From: Hymenobacter sp. APR13
Lineage (GTDB): Bacteria; Bacteroidota; Bacteroidia; Cytophagales; Hymenobacteraceae
Assembly (NCBI RefSeq): GCF_000737515.1
Contig: NZ_CP006587.1
Span: 2,413,001 to 2,477,000, forward strand
Direction of reading: 5' to 3'
DNA: 64,000 nt
In this document: one piece after another, positions 25,001-32,818 of the stretch
Layout: the number at the start of each line of letters is the position of its first letter
Position numbering within the stretch: the first letter of the stretch is position 1
Translations under genes and position numbers: made by a program
The notes under the pieces: model-generated
Database searches by the model: none
Told to the model about the DNA's origin: nothing
Seen by the model: only the letters and a program-made list of their open reading frames with translations

Positions 25001-25915
25001 AAGTACGACCTGCGCGTGAATGCCCAGCTTTACGGCCCGCAGCTGCTGTATAACTACTTCGGCGAAGGCAACGACTCGCGCAACATTCTGGACAAAGACG
25101 ATGGGCGGGTGCGTAACCGCGACATCAACGAAACGTACCGGGTGCGCTTCTCGCGCCTCTACGTAAGCCCTGTGCTGGAGCGCGACGTGTTCAGCTTCCT
25201 GAAGCTGGGCTTCGGCCCGCAGTACGACCAGTTCCGGGTGAGCCGCCTGCCCATCGGCAGCGAAATTGCCCGCGGCCTCGACGACAACAACAACGGCGTG
25301 TCGGGCGCCGGCCTCGGTATCCGTAGCTCCGACTTCCAGATGAACCGCTACCTCGGCGGCCGCGCCTACCTCAACATCGACGCGGCCTCGTCGCCGAAAA
25401 ACCCCCGCATCGGGCTGCGCTGGTACAACGCCATCGAGTACAACTACCAGCTCAATGCTGAGAAACTCAAGTATGGCCGCGCCAGCTCGGAGTTCCGCTT
25501 CTACCTGTCGCCGAACTTCCCGTTCCAGCTGACCTGGGCCGGCCGCATCGGCGGCACCCGCAACTTCGGCGACTACCGCTTCTACCAGGCCAACACGCTG
25601 GGCGGCACCACCAACCTGCGCGGCTACCGCCGCACCCGCTACGCCGGCCGTAGCTCCGTATTCGCCAACGCCGAGGTGCGCGTGCAGCTCTTCGAGTTCA
25701 ACGCCTACCTCGTACCCGGCAAGTTCGGCATCCTGGGCCTCACCGATGCCGCCCGCGTGTATTCTGACTACGATGTTAAGACTGGTGTGAAAGCCTTCCA
25801 CACGGCTGTGGGCGGTGGTGTTTGGGTGGATGTGCTCAAGCAGGCCGTCATCAATGCCACCTATTCCGTAGGGGAAGAAAACCTGGTGTTTGTCGGCTTC
25901 GACTTTCTGTTCTAG
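22022..25915 (+). CDS. Metallophosphatase / kinase-like / outer-membrane barrel fusion protein
   Basis: 1297 residues with a signal peptide cleaved near AWAQ (22). Calcineurin-type phosphoesterase domain about 50-400: GDVG (61-64), YLGDN (95-99), GNHDW (139-143), VVGHHP and AGHEHN, a complete dimetal set. A middle region about 440-700 has GGGKQTASLKVRNEEG with FTIRSLNKD, then FDMWIGDWDRHEDQW (near 640) and PEDRDVAFF (near 665), in the order of a kinase N-lobe, catalytic loop and metal motif in HipA/Fam20-like kinases. From about 925 to the end, alternating strands ending VGFDFLF indicate a BamA/TamA-like barrel. The phosphatase would face the periplasm or the surface. It is divergent from the HD-PycTM gene. 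Confidence 0.82.
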   Translation: MKHFLISCGLLLVACSAPAWAQKPVQTPHPTRPNYNHGGEKWEASTPPDSANIRYSVFLIGDVGKPIAADKGGEPSLNYLRKQIMAAGPKSTAIYLGDNIYEYGMPEEGAYDRKESERRIIDQLNVLRGYQGEKYMIPGNHDWKQGRVGAVDQVNRQQRFVENFMTNDSAAFSYTGDFFIPRDACPGPFEVRLQDNVVLIAINSQWFLQGEGERPYGSNSGCGVANETDFFTQLEDIINQNKGKNIMVVGHHPILSDGIHGGFFTLGDHLFPLSIVYKYAFLPLPIIGSVYPFARKYGGISQDIPHPLYQAYKKGLEDIFAKHPNIVYAAGHEHNLQYFKAPTYHQIVSGSGCKTQHVRAGRDADANFSDKEKGFARVNYYNDGQAWVEFWIPEGAGETGRLVFRTPLYAQPVVAENGPSAAPAAPRPDFRDSTVTVAVNPRYVDRSSFHKFLFGEHYRQEWATPVTFPVLDLATERGGLTPYKIGGGKQTASLKVRNEEGRLFTIRSLNKDPSAVLPEALRSGAAADILQDQISAQHPFSSLPVPPLATAAGILHTNPELRFIPQDPLLGQYLEQFANKPGAIEEDANENQDNVASLGNAKNLVGTDKVFERITDDNDNRVNEKAFARSRLFDMWIGDWDRHEDQWRWAEKKDKDGDRKFTAVPEDRDVAFFKGDGLFPYLASRKWAIRNFQNFGKDYADWKGLNLTALSNDRVYLASVSREQWVKEAEEMKAALTDEVIEKAFLERWPKQIYDLHGPEIIAKLKNRRDLLPEVAADYYTMLNKVAEVKGSKKREKFVVERLQDDKTRVTVQKINKEGELTKVLFDRTFENSVTKELRLYGFEGEDIYDVKGDVKSGPRLRIIAGTDKDSITDRSNVAGFRHYTHVYDADTGNVITPGRDTRLRTEPGIDVSRYDVHNRSNRKDYTLNYFGPTLYFGYNVDDRLFLGGGAVYRTYGFRKEPYSTEQSLAANYSPSQQAYNVRYLGHFVDVIGKYDLRVNAQLYGPQLLYNYFGEGNDSRNILDKDDGRVRNRDINETYRVRFSRLYVSPVLERDVFSFLKLGFGPQYDQFRVSRLPIGSEIARGLDDNNNGVSGAGLGIRSSDFQMNRYLGGRAYLNIDAASSPKNPRIGLRWYNAIEYNYQLNAEKLKYGRASSEFRFYLSPNFPFQLTWAGRIGGTRNFGDYRFYQANTLGGTTNLRGYRRTRYAGRSSVFANAEVRVQLFEFNAYLVPGKFGILGLTDAARVYSDYDVKTGVKAFHTAVGGGVWVDVLKQAVINATYSVGEENLVFVGFDFLF

Positions 25916-26007
25916 GGTGAGTGCCGGGCAGTAGCGCGCCGCATTGGCCGCCCGCTACTGCCCGGCCTTTTCCAGCCGCCCCCACTTCCCACACGCAACT
26001 ATTCCAC

Positions 26008-27120
26008 ATGATGCTTTTATCTATCCGCCGTACGCTGCCGCTGCTGGCTTTGCTGGGAAGCGTCCCGGTGCTGGCCCAGCAGACGCCGCCCGTGTCGCCC
26101 ACGCCGGTGTTTCCGCGCCCGGCCGCTACGCCCGGCGACACCACGGCCTCCGGCGCCGTCGACCGGCAGGAGTTTGCCACGCCGTCGGTGGTGGGCATGG
26201 GCCCCAGCAAGGGCCTGATTTTCCACTATGAGCGGATGCCCACGTTCGGTGTCACGTCCAATGCGCAGGTGGTAGGCCTGAGCGACTTTTCGGCTGATGC
26301 CAAGAAGAATGCCCGGCTGGTGATTAAGGGCTACATCCCGATGCTCAACCACCCCCACCTCAAGCTGATTATGGGCGTGAACTACGAGCGGGAGGAGTTC
26401 CAGTTCCGCAGCACGCCTACCCGCTACGAGCTCTACGACAACATCGAAAACAAAGCCCTCAAGACCCTGGGCGCCCAGCTGGCCGTTATCCGGCCCGTGA
26501 ACGAGGTGAACTGGTACATCTTCCGGGTGAAGGGCGAGCTGAGCGGCGACTACACCTCATCGGCGCTGAGCGTGAGCGACTACCTGCGTATGTCGTCGGA
26601 GTTTCTGTACGGCTGGAAGCGCAGCCCCAATTTCTCGTGGGGCGTGGGCTTGCAGTTGGGCTACACCTTCGGGCGCCAGAGCATCTACCCGGCTATCCTG
26701 TACAACCGCACCTTCAATAGCCGCTGGGGCGTGGAGGCCCTGTTTCCGGCCCGCATTACGGCCCGCTACAATGCCTCGCCCAAGTCGCTGTTCTTTGCCG
26801 GCTATTCCGTCGATGGCTTCAACTACATCGTGAAGCTGAACAACCCGCTGGTGCGCCAGAGCCAGCCCGACAAGCAGCCGCTGCGCACGCTGGAGCTGCG
26901 CGAAACGGAAGTGAAGTTCCGGGGCCGCTGGGAACGGGAAATCTACGACTTCCTCTGGTTTGGGGCTGAAGCCGGCTACCGCTACAACTACGCTTTCGAC
27001 GCCTTCGACCGCACCAACGCTGACCGCGAGAAAATCATCGACAGCAAGTTTGCCGGCGCGCCCTACGCCTCGCTGGAGCTGTTTATCGTGCCGCCGCGCA
27101 AGTTTCTGAAAAAGCAGTAG
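26008..27120 (+). CDS. Outer-membrane beta-barrel protein (DUF6268-like)
   Basis: 370 residues from ATG 26008, with signal peptide LPLLALLGSVPVLAQQ. After a Pro/Thr-rich linker (32-60) the rest consists of alternating amphipathic strands (ARLVIKGYIPML, LKLIMGVNYEREEF, FSWGVGLQLGYTFG, FLWFGAEAGYRYNYAFD) ending ASLELFIVPPRKFLKKQ, the pattern of small Bacteroidota barrel proteins of the DUF6268 type. It starts 92 bases after the large fusion gene and may be cotranscribed. Function unknown. Confidence 0.75.
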   Translation: MMLLSIRRTLPLLALLGSVPVLAQQTPPVSPTPVFPRPAATPGDTTASGAVDRQEFATPSVVGMGPSKGLIFHYERMPTFGVTSNAQVVGLSDFSADAKKNARLVIKGYIPMLNHPHLKLIMGVNYEREEFQFRSTPTRYELYDNIENKALKTLGAQLAVIRPVNEVNWYIFRVKGELSGDYTSSALSVSDYLRMSSEFLYGWKRSPNFSWGVGLQLGYTFGRQSIYPAILYNRTFNSRWGVEALFPARITARYNASPKSLFFAGYSVDGFNYIVKLNNPLVRQSQPDKQPLRTLELRETEVKFRGRWEREIYDFLWFGAEAGYRYNYAFDAFDRTNADREKIIDSKFAGAPYASLELFIVPPRKFLKKQ

Positions 27121-27146
27121 GCACCGGGCGCCTCTGCCCCACACAA

Positions 27147-27207
27147 CCGGGCCGCCGTCGGCCACCAGCGCTTCATACAGGAGCAACGGTGGCCAACGGC
27201 GGCCCGG
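27147..27207. terminator. Long near-perfect hairpin between convergent genes
   Basis: Arms ccgggccgccgtcggccacc and ggtggccaacggcggcccgg (20 bases, one mismatch) separated by 21 bases. It lies between the barrel gene and the convergent minus-strand gene and probably terminates both. Confidence 0.65.
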
Positions 27208-27255
27208 CTATTTGGGGGCGGAAACGGCTGCCGGAACGGCCGGTGGCACGCGGCG

Positions 27256-27678
27256 CTAGGTAGCGGTGTCGGCCAGTAGCCAGCGCACGGCTTCGCCCTC
27301 GTCGTAGAACATAGCCAGCGCGTGCGACTGGGCTTCGGAGGCGGCCCGCTCCAGGTTGGTAGCGGCGGCCGCATCGGCCCGAAGCTGTGCGGCCCGAAAC
27401 GGGGAAATGAGGTAGGCCAGCCGCAGCTTGGCCGGGGCCATGGCCTGCTTGAGGGCCGGCAGCCATACCTGGCTGAACCATTGTGTGGCAGCGGCACTAG
27501 GTGTGTCGCGGCGCCGGAGGTCGAGCAGCAGACGGCAGGTGCCGTGCGCCACCGCCTGCTCCTGCACAGCGCCATATTCCTGCTGCAGCTGCGCCAGCTC
27601 CGACTCGCCCAGCCAGCGGGCTGTAAGCATGGCTAGGTCGGGGCGGTAGTGCAGCTGAAGGTTGGCGGAAGGCAACAT
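27256..27678 (-). CDS. Small uncharacterised protein, paralogue of the one at 28799-29233
   Basis: 140 residues from ATG 27678. It shares with the protein encoded at 28799-29233 the order HYRPDLAML..RWL, a central L-L-D-L-R-R-R-D, TQWFSQVWLP, and a C-terminal A-x-A-x-F-x-x-E-x-E-A-x-x-W-L. The alternation of strands and helices is compatible with a STAS/SpoIIAA-like fold, but I cannot assign a family. No signal peptide. Confidence 0.7.
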   Translation of the reverse strand: MLPSANLQLHYRPDLAMLTARWLGESELAQLQQEYGAVQEQAVAHGTCRLLLDLRRRDTPSAAATQWFSQVWLPALKQAMAPAKLRLAYLISPFRAAQLRADAAAATNLERAASEAQSHALAMFYDEGEAVRWLLADTAT

Positions 27679-27934
27679 AGGCCCCCTATACGACAGGCCG
27701 TTGGGCGGGTTTCCTGTAGGAGGCAGCGCCAGCCAGCCGGGGGCGTGGCAGAAAGGGCGTACTCCGGCGCCTACCGCCGTCCGACCGGAATGGGGTTGCA
27801 AACCTTACCGGAATCCTGCATCTTTCTCAGGCAACATTGCTACTCCGCTCTATCCGCCTGGCCACGGCTCCCCGCACCTATCCGCCCTGGCCGCCTGTTC
27901 TTTTTTTCCATCCCTTCCCCCCACTATCTGCCCC

Positions 27935-28417
27935 ATGGCAAACGCATTTCAGGCCGACATTCCGGCCAACACCCTCCAGGAAGTGCAGCAGCACCTCACC
28001 GCTATTAAGGCCGCGCTGGCTCCCTACCTGGTGTCCCTGACCCCGGAGGAGCGCAAAACCATGCTCCGCATGGCCGACAAGACCGTGGCCTTCGTGCAGA
28101 AAACCGCCGATTACGCCACCAACACGCCCGCTTTCGTGCCGCCGTTCGTGGATTTCGCCGAGGTGCAGCAGGATGTGGCCGCCCTTACGGCCCTCACGCC
28201 GCTGCACCAGCAGCTGGAACAGCTGGCCCTGGATGTGGACAGCACCATGATGACGGCCGGCTCCGAGGCCTACGGCCACTCGCTCACCATCTACAACAAC
28301 ATCAAGTTCTTGGCCAAGAACAAGCAGCCCGGCGCCCAAACCGCCTACGACGACCTGCGCCAGCGCTTCCCCGGCAGCCCCAACGCCGGCCGCAAGCCCG
28401 CCGCCGCCAAAAGCTAG
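27935..28417 (+). CDS. Uncharacterised helical protein of 160 residues
   Basis: From ATG 27935. Almost entirely alpha-helical in character: QEVQQHLTAIKAALAPYLV, ERKTMLRMADKTVAFVQKT, LHQQLEQLALDVDSTMMTA, LTIYNNIKFLAKN. The tail is rich in Pro, Ala and Lys (GRKPAAAKS). No membrane segment or signal. Such proteins are common and unassigned in Hymenobacter-like genomes. The open frame extends far upstream but through repeat-like and promoter sequence. Confidence 0.7.
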   Translation: MANAFQADIPANTLQEVQQHLTAIKAALAPYLVSLTPEERKTMLRMADKTVAFVQKTADYATNTPAFVPPFVDFAEVQQDVAALTALTPLHQQLEQLALDVDSTMMTAGSEAYGHSLTIYNNIKFLAKNKQPGAQTAYDDLRQRFPGSPNAGRKPAAAKS

Positions 28418-28549
28418 TCGTCGGACCGGGGAGGCGTTCCGGTCTGGCGGCGGCAGCCGTCCGGCCGGTTGCCGCCTGCTGACGTTGTGGCGGCGGCGTT
28501 CGGTGGCCGCGTGCCGACGTGCGGGCTGCTCACCTGCCTAATCGACCTG

Positions 28550-28800
28550 AAAAAGCCCGATTTCGAGGGGATGACCCCCGAAATCGGGCTTTTTTGGGTC
28601 CTAATCGGGCCAGAGTGGCTCGATTTCGGGCGGCGGAAGGCTGAAATCAAGCTAAAGTGGCTCGAAATCGGGCCTCGTTGGCGCCCAATGGGGGCGCTGA
28701 CCCTCGAAATCCAGCCAAATTGGGTGCTAATCGGGGGGCGGACCCCCGATTTCCGGGGTCGGACCCTCGAAATCGGGGGGCCGACCCCCGATTTCGGGCT
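28550..28800. repeat. CGAAATCGGG / CCCGATTTCG repeat array with terminator hairpin
   Basis: A 250-base block between a plus-strand and a minus-strand gene. It begins with a strong hairpin (28550-28595: aaaaagcccgatttcg / cgaaatcgggctttttt) that can terminate in both directions. At least six further copies of cgaaatcggg or its complement follow in both orientations, with recurring agtggctcga and gcc(a)aat(t)ggg(tg)ctaatcggg segments. All six frames are repetitive, so the order is at DNA level rather than a protein repeat. The preceding 28418-28549 contain a gaccgg..ccggtc hairpin and nothing else recognised. Confidence 0.8.
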
Positions 28801-29233
28801 AGGCGGGCTGGGTGGCGAGCCAGGCCAGGGCCTCGGCTTCGTTGAGGAAGACGGCCGTGTGGTAGGGCTGCTCGGGGGCCAGGGCGCGGTGCGCCACCGG
28901 GGCCACCGAGGTATCGTCGGCCAGCTGCTGGAGGCGGGCCGGCGAACTGAGCACGGCCATGCACAGCGGGTGCGGGGCCAGGTCGCGCACGGCTTCGGGG
29001 AAGAAGTGCTGGGTGAGCCAGTGGATGGTGTACACGTCCAGGGGGCCATCGCGGCGGCCATCCAGCAGCCAGTGGGCGCAGGTGTGCTGCCTGGCCAACA
29101 AAAGCAGCTGCTGGTACGACTCCTGGGTTTCGTACAGGGATTGGGGCCGCAGCCAGCGCAGCACCAGCAGGCCCAGGTCGGGGCGGTGCTGGATGAGGTA
29201 GGCGTCGGGGCTGAGGGTAGAGGCTGTTGGCAT
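28799..29233 (-). CDS. Small uncharacterised protein, paralogue of the one at 27256-27678
   Basis: 144 residues. YLIQHRPDLGLLVLRWLRPQ, HWLLDGRRDGP, IHWLTQHFFPEAVRDL and FLNEAEALAWLATQPA align in order with the protein encoded at 27256-27678. It starts 18 bases after the stop of the restriction-modification gene on the same strand, so it may be cotranscribed with it. Its 3' end touches the repeat array. Function unknown. Confidence 0.72.
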   Translation of the reverse strand: MPTASTLSPDAYLIQHRPDLGLLVLRWLRPQSLYETQESYQQLLLLARQHTCAHWLLDGRRDGPLDVYTIHWLTQHFFPEAVRDLAPHPLCMAVLSSPARLQQLADDTSVAPVAHRALAPEQPYHTAVFLNEAEALAWLATQPA

Positions 29234-29251
29234 GTTGGGGAAACGCAGCGC

Positions 29252-32005
29252 CTAGCGTTTTGTTCGGCGGGCTTTGGCGGGCGGGGGCAGCAGGGGCGCT
29301 TGCAGCTGCCGGTACTGCTCGAAGAGGAACTCCAGGCGGCTGAGCTCGGTGGGGAAGGCGGCCGGGCGGTAGCAGAGGTCCACGGCCCTATCGAGGGTTT
29401 GGTGGGCCTTCACGAGGGCGGGGGGCATGGTGAGCGGGTCGTAGAGGGTGGCCAGGCTTTCCTCGGGGAACTGGGCCCGCGCCGCCAGCACCTGCTGCGC
29501 CGCCGCTTCCACCGCCGCCACCTGCTTCGCGCTGGGCGTGGCCGGGAAGGGGAAGTTGTTGTAGACGAGTAGGCCGGAATACCGAAAATCACTCTTTAAC
29601 CTTCCGCAAACAGCCCGCATCCAAGCCATGTGCATCTGCGAAGTCAAGACGCCAAAATGATAAACAGACGCACTCGGCACTGTGCGACATAAATCAGAGG
29701 CAATTACTTCTGGAGGCATGAATCCCATAGGAATGTATCGTCTGTTCTCCGACGAAACACCAGGAATCAAAATATACTCAGAGGTAGGTTGGCGCTGCTC
29801 ACCAAATAGAGTTGGAAAGTCAGCAAGTTTTGCTGTGGCGGCTCGTTTGCTTGCTTGACGATAAAGCCTTACTGCTTCTATCCGCTTAGCCACCTCTGGT
29901 AAGTTTTTTAGTTGACTTGGAGAAGCTTCAACGAGCCAAAGGCACCATCGTGGAATCTTGTTAATGAATTCCTGAGAGCCCATAAAACGCCTGATGAATT
30001 GCGCTGCCTCAGGTTCCTTCTGTAATAATTCATTCTTCTCTTCATCTGACAGTAGCAGATTGCCCCCATCATTTGCCATGCTGCCATAACTTATTTCGGG
30101 TACGTTACTCAGCGGTTTGCTCCGCTTCCCGACAATAACATTCTCCGCATCGACTAAATACGGGTTGATGTTCTTCACCTTCAACTCCTGCGGCTCACTG
30201 CGGGGAGTGGCATAATCGAAGAGGCGGCGCACAGGTAAGGCATCCTGCCCAAAGCCCACAATCACGCAGAACACCTGCGCGTTGCCGCGCGCCTCGTTGC
30301 TCCATTTGAAGGTGCGATGCGCGAATTGGATATGTACGCCCAGCCGCAGCATCTCGCCCCACAAGATGCTCACCTGCTCGCCCTGCGTGATGCTGTTGGT
30401 GCTCACCAGCGCCACCCGAATAGCGGTGTTCTGCACGTATTGGGCGGCTTTCAGGTACCACGCGGCCACGTAATCGAGCACGCCCGCGCCTTGCAGCTTC
30501 GGCCCGGCCACGGCCAGCAGCTCTTTGCGCTGGCTTTCGGTCATGAGCTTGGAGCCGATGAACGGCGGGTTGCCGAGGATGTAGCTGAGCTGGTCTTTGG
30601 GGGCGACGGTTTCCCAGTCGGTGGTGAGGGCGTTGCCGTGCACGATGCGGGCGGTGCGGGTGAGGGGCAGGCGCAGGTAGAGGTTGCCGAAGGCTTCGGA
30701 GAGGCGCAGGTTGAGCTGGTGGTCCATGAGCCACATGGCCACCTCGGCAATGCGGGCCGGAAATTCCTCCACTTCAATGCCGTAGGCCTGGTCGACCTGC
30801 ACGCGGGCGTAGAGGGCCAAATCCACGGTCTGGCCGGTGGCGCGGCGGTCGGCAAAGAGGCGCTCCAGAATTTCCTGCTCCAGCAGGCGCAGCTCCCGGT
30901 ACGTGACCACCAGAAAGTTGCCGCAGCCGCAGCTGGGGTCCAGAAACCGCAGCTGCTCCAGGCGCAGGTGCAGGGCGTTGAGGCGGGGCCGGTTCTGGCC
31001 GGCCTGGGTGAGCTCCTGGCGCAGCTCATCCAGAAACAGCCCCTGAATCACCTTCAGAATGTTGGCCTCGGAGGTGTAGTGCGCCCCCAGGTTGCGCCGC
31101 TTCACCGGGTCCGTAACCGACTGAAACAGCGACCCAAAGATGGCCGGCGAAATCCGCGACCAGTCGAAGTACGTGCACCGCACCAGCTGCTCGCGCAGGG
31201 CCGCATCGAAGGCCGGAAACGGGAAGAACTCCGTGAACAAAGAGCCATTGACGTAGGGCAGCTGCTGCAAATGCGGGGGCAGCTGGCGCTGACGCTCGGC
31301 GTGGGGCTGGTCCAGCACGGAAAAGAACTGGGCCAGCTGGGCGCCCACGTCGGAGCCATCGGGGCGGGTGTGGGCTTCCAGAAACTCACGGAAAGCATCC
31401 TTCTCGAAGATGGCCGTATCCTCGGCAAAGAGGCAGAACAGGATACGCACGAGCAGCACTTCCAGCTTGTGGCCGTGGTAGCCGCCGCGCAGCAGGGCGT
31501 CGTGCAACTCACCCATCAACTCGGCCGCCCGAATGTTGGCGGGGTCCTCGGCCTGGTACTGGCGCTTCTGGTAGCCGGTCAGAAACGAGAACAAGTGCAG
31601 GTGCTGGTGCAGCTCCTCCAGCTGGAAATCGAAGCTGGTGCCCTCGTCGAGGTCATAGAGGCGGAAGCGGGCGAAATCGGAGACAAGGATGTACTTGGGC
31701 AGCTCGTGGTCTTTGAGGCCGGGGAAGTAGTCTTTGGCCTGCTGCATGGCCTTATCCAGGTCTTTGCCCCGGCTTTTGTGCTCCACCAGCAGGGTGCCCT
31801 TCCAGAGCAGGTCGATAAAGCCCTGCTGGCCGGAGAGCTTCTTCACGGGCTCCTCGAAGGTGGCCACCCGGCGGCGGTTCACGCCGAACACGTTGAAAAA
31901 ATCACCCCAGAAGGCCTTGGCTTCGGCGTGCTCCCGGGTTTCGCCCTGCCACTCCTGGGCAAAGCGGATGGCACGGTCTTTTACTTCGGATAAGGAAAGC
32001 GGCAT
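29252..32005 (-). CDS. MmeI-like single-chain restriction-modification enzyme (type IIL/IIG)
   Basis: 917 residues. Nuclease domain at the N-terminus with D65-x9-E75-x-K77 (GFIDLLWKGTLLVEHK), the spacing of MmeI. A helical connector holds GAHYTSEANILKVI (307-320). The gamma-class adenine methyltransferase shows motif I LDPSCGCGNFL (355-365) and motif IV NPPF (479-482). The target-recognition region is about 605-810, and the closing NNFPFPATPSAKQ matches the family. One chain would both methylate one strand of the site and cut at a distance. DNA encoding residues 605-810 is much less GC-rich than the flanks, pointing to replaced specificity. No companion gene is required. Confidence 0.9.
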   Translation of the reverse strand: MPLSLSEVKDRAIRFAQEWQGETREHAEAKAFWGDFFNVFGVNRRRVATFEEPVKKLSGQQGFIDLLWKGTLLVEHKSRGKDLDKAMQQAKDYFPGLKDHELPKYILVSDFARFRLYDLDEGTSFDFQLEELHQHLHLFSFLTGYQKRQYQAEDPANIRAAELMGELHDALLRGGYHGHKLEVLLVRILFCLFAEDTAIFEKDAFREFLEAHTRPDGSDVGAQLAQFFSVLDQPHAERQRQLPPHLQQLPYVNGSLFTEFFPFPAFDAALREQLVRCTYFDWSRISPAIFGSLFQSVTDPVKRRNLGAHYTSEANILKVIQGLFLDELRQELTQAGQNRPRLNALHLRLEQLRFLDPSCGCGNFLVVTYRELRLLEQEILERLFADRRATGQTVDLALYARVQVDQAYGIEVEEFPARIAEVAMWLMDHQLNLRLSEAFGNLYLRLPLTRTARIVHGNALTTDWETVAPKDQLSYILGNPPFIGSKLMTESQRKELLAVAGPKLQGAGVLDYVAAWYLKAAQYVQNTAIRVALVSTNSITQGEQVSILWGEMLRLGVHIQFAHRTFKWSNEARGNAQVFCVIVGFGQDALPVRRLFDYATPRSEPQELKVKNINPYLVDAENVIVGKRSKPLSNVPEISYGSMANDGGNLLLSDEEKNELLQKEPEAAQFIRRFMGSQEFINKIPRWCLWLVEASPSQLKNLPEVAKRIEAVRLYRQASKRAATAKLADFPTLFGEQRQPTSEYILIPGVSSENRRYIPMGFMPPEVIASDLCRTVPSASVYHFGVLTSQMHMAWMRAVCGRLKSDFRYSGLLVYNNFPFPATPSAKQVAAVEAAAQQVLAARAQFPEESLATLYDPLTMPPALVKAHQTLDRAVDLCYRPAAFPTELSRLEFLFEQYRQLQAPLLPPPAKARRTKR

Positions 32006-32059
32006 ACGGATAGAGAAAGTAGGGGCGGAAGATAGGCAGGCGGGGCCTCATGTGCGCCT

Positions 32060-32226
32060 CACCTCCTAGCCCCTCTCCGGGGGCCTCACCCCCTAGCCCC
32101 GTCTCCCGGCGCCTCACCCCCTAGCCCCCTCTCCCGTGGAGAGGGGGAACTAGCTTTAGAAAAACCCGCACTAGAAAACTAAAAACTAGTCCCCCTCTCC
32201 ACGGGAGAGGGGGCTAGGGGGTGAGG
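32060..32226. repeat. CCTCACCCCCTAGCCCC repeat block with inverted copy
   Basis: Three head-to-tail copies of (c)ctcaccccctagcccc(c)tctcc, then after a short AT-rich spacer an inverted copy (cacgggagagggggctaggg, then ggtgagg). The arms can form a hairpin of about 40 pairs. The same family appears in shorter form at the 3' end of purN. It fills the intergenic space between the restriction enzyme and the DUF3850 gene. Confidence 0.85.
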
Positions 32227-32306
32227 TTGACGTAGGCTGGCACACAAAAATGCCCCGGCCAGCACGGCCAGGGCATTGAGGAGAGAAGGGCGGAAGCCGG
32301 TAGCCG

Positions 32307-32639
32307 CTACCAGAGGCGGGTGTCGCTGACGCCGGCCGGCAGGGGCGGGTGCTCGGCCAAACCCAGCACGCACCAGCCGTTTTCCAGGCCAAAGGCGCCA
32401 CCCTGCAGCAGGTAGCTGATCCAGCGCTCGGTGCTGCGGCCGCTGTACTGTTCGCTCTCGGGCTCATACTCGCGCAGCAGCACCGCGTCGCCGATCTGGT
32501 AGTCCCGGTCGTTGAAGCGCACGTCGAAGGCTTTGCGGCCGTCGAGTACGGCGGCAAAGCAGGCGGGCCAGACCTTCAGCTCGTGGTAGGTAGGGGTGAG
32601 GACCGAAGCAGTGCGCGTGGAAGACGAAGTATATAGCAT
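32307..32639 (-). CDS. DUF3850 (ASCH/PUA-like) protein
   Basis: 110 residues from ATG 32639. HELKVWPACFAAVLDGRKAF, VRFNDRDYQIGDAVLLREYE and the closing LENGWCVLGL follow the DUF3850 pattern, a small ASCH/PUA-like beta-barrel expected to bind nucleic acid. Members are frequent in phages and mobile elements. The Ser/Thr-rich N-terminus before HELKVWP is probably disordered. No other mobile-element gene is present. Confidence 0.85.
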   Translation of the reverse strand: MLYTSSSTRTASVLTPTYHELKVWPACFAAVLDGRKAFDVRFNDRDYQIGDAVLLREYEPESEQYSGRSTERWISYLLQGGAFGLENGWCVLGLAEHPPLPAGVSDTRLW

Positions 32640-32818
32640 GGTGTGGAAGTGCAAAAGGTGGAACGGAAACTCGCCGGCCACGCCCCTGGTGGGCTGACCG
32701 GCAAGGGTATTTACTGACTGGCAGCGGCGTTGGTTGCCGCCGATCGTACTGCAAAGGTACTGTTCCTGTGTTACTTCCGTGTGAAGGTTGCGTTTCGGGC
32801 AGGTGCTACGATACAGCA

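Noticed and set aside
28550..28800. CRISPR array
   Set aside because: Repeat units are short, occur in both orientations, have irregular spacing and no unique spacers. No cas genes are present.
28469..29572. 367-codon plus-strand frame across the repeat array and two minus-strand genes
   Set aside because: Its repetitive start (DFGRRKAE, DFRGRTLE) comes from the DNA repeat, and the rest is the shadow of two genuine minus-strand genes.
30317..31993. 558-codon frame opposite the restriction-modification enzyme
   Set aside because: Shadow of a gene with intact nuclease and methyltransferase motifs.
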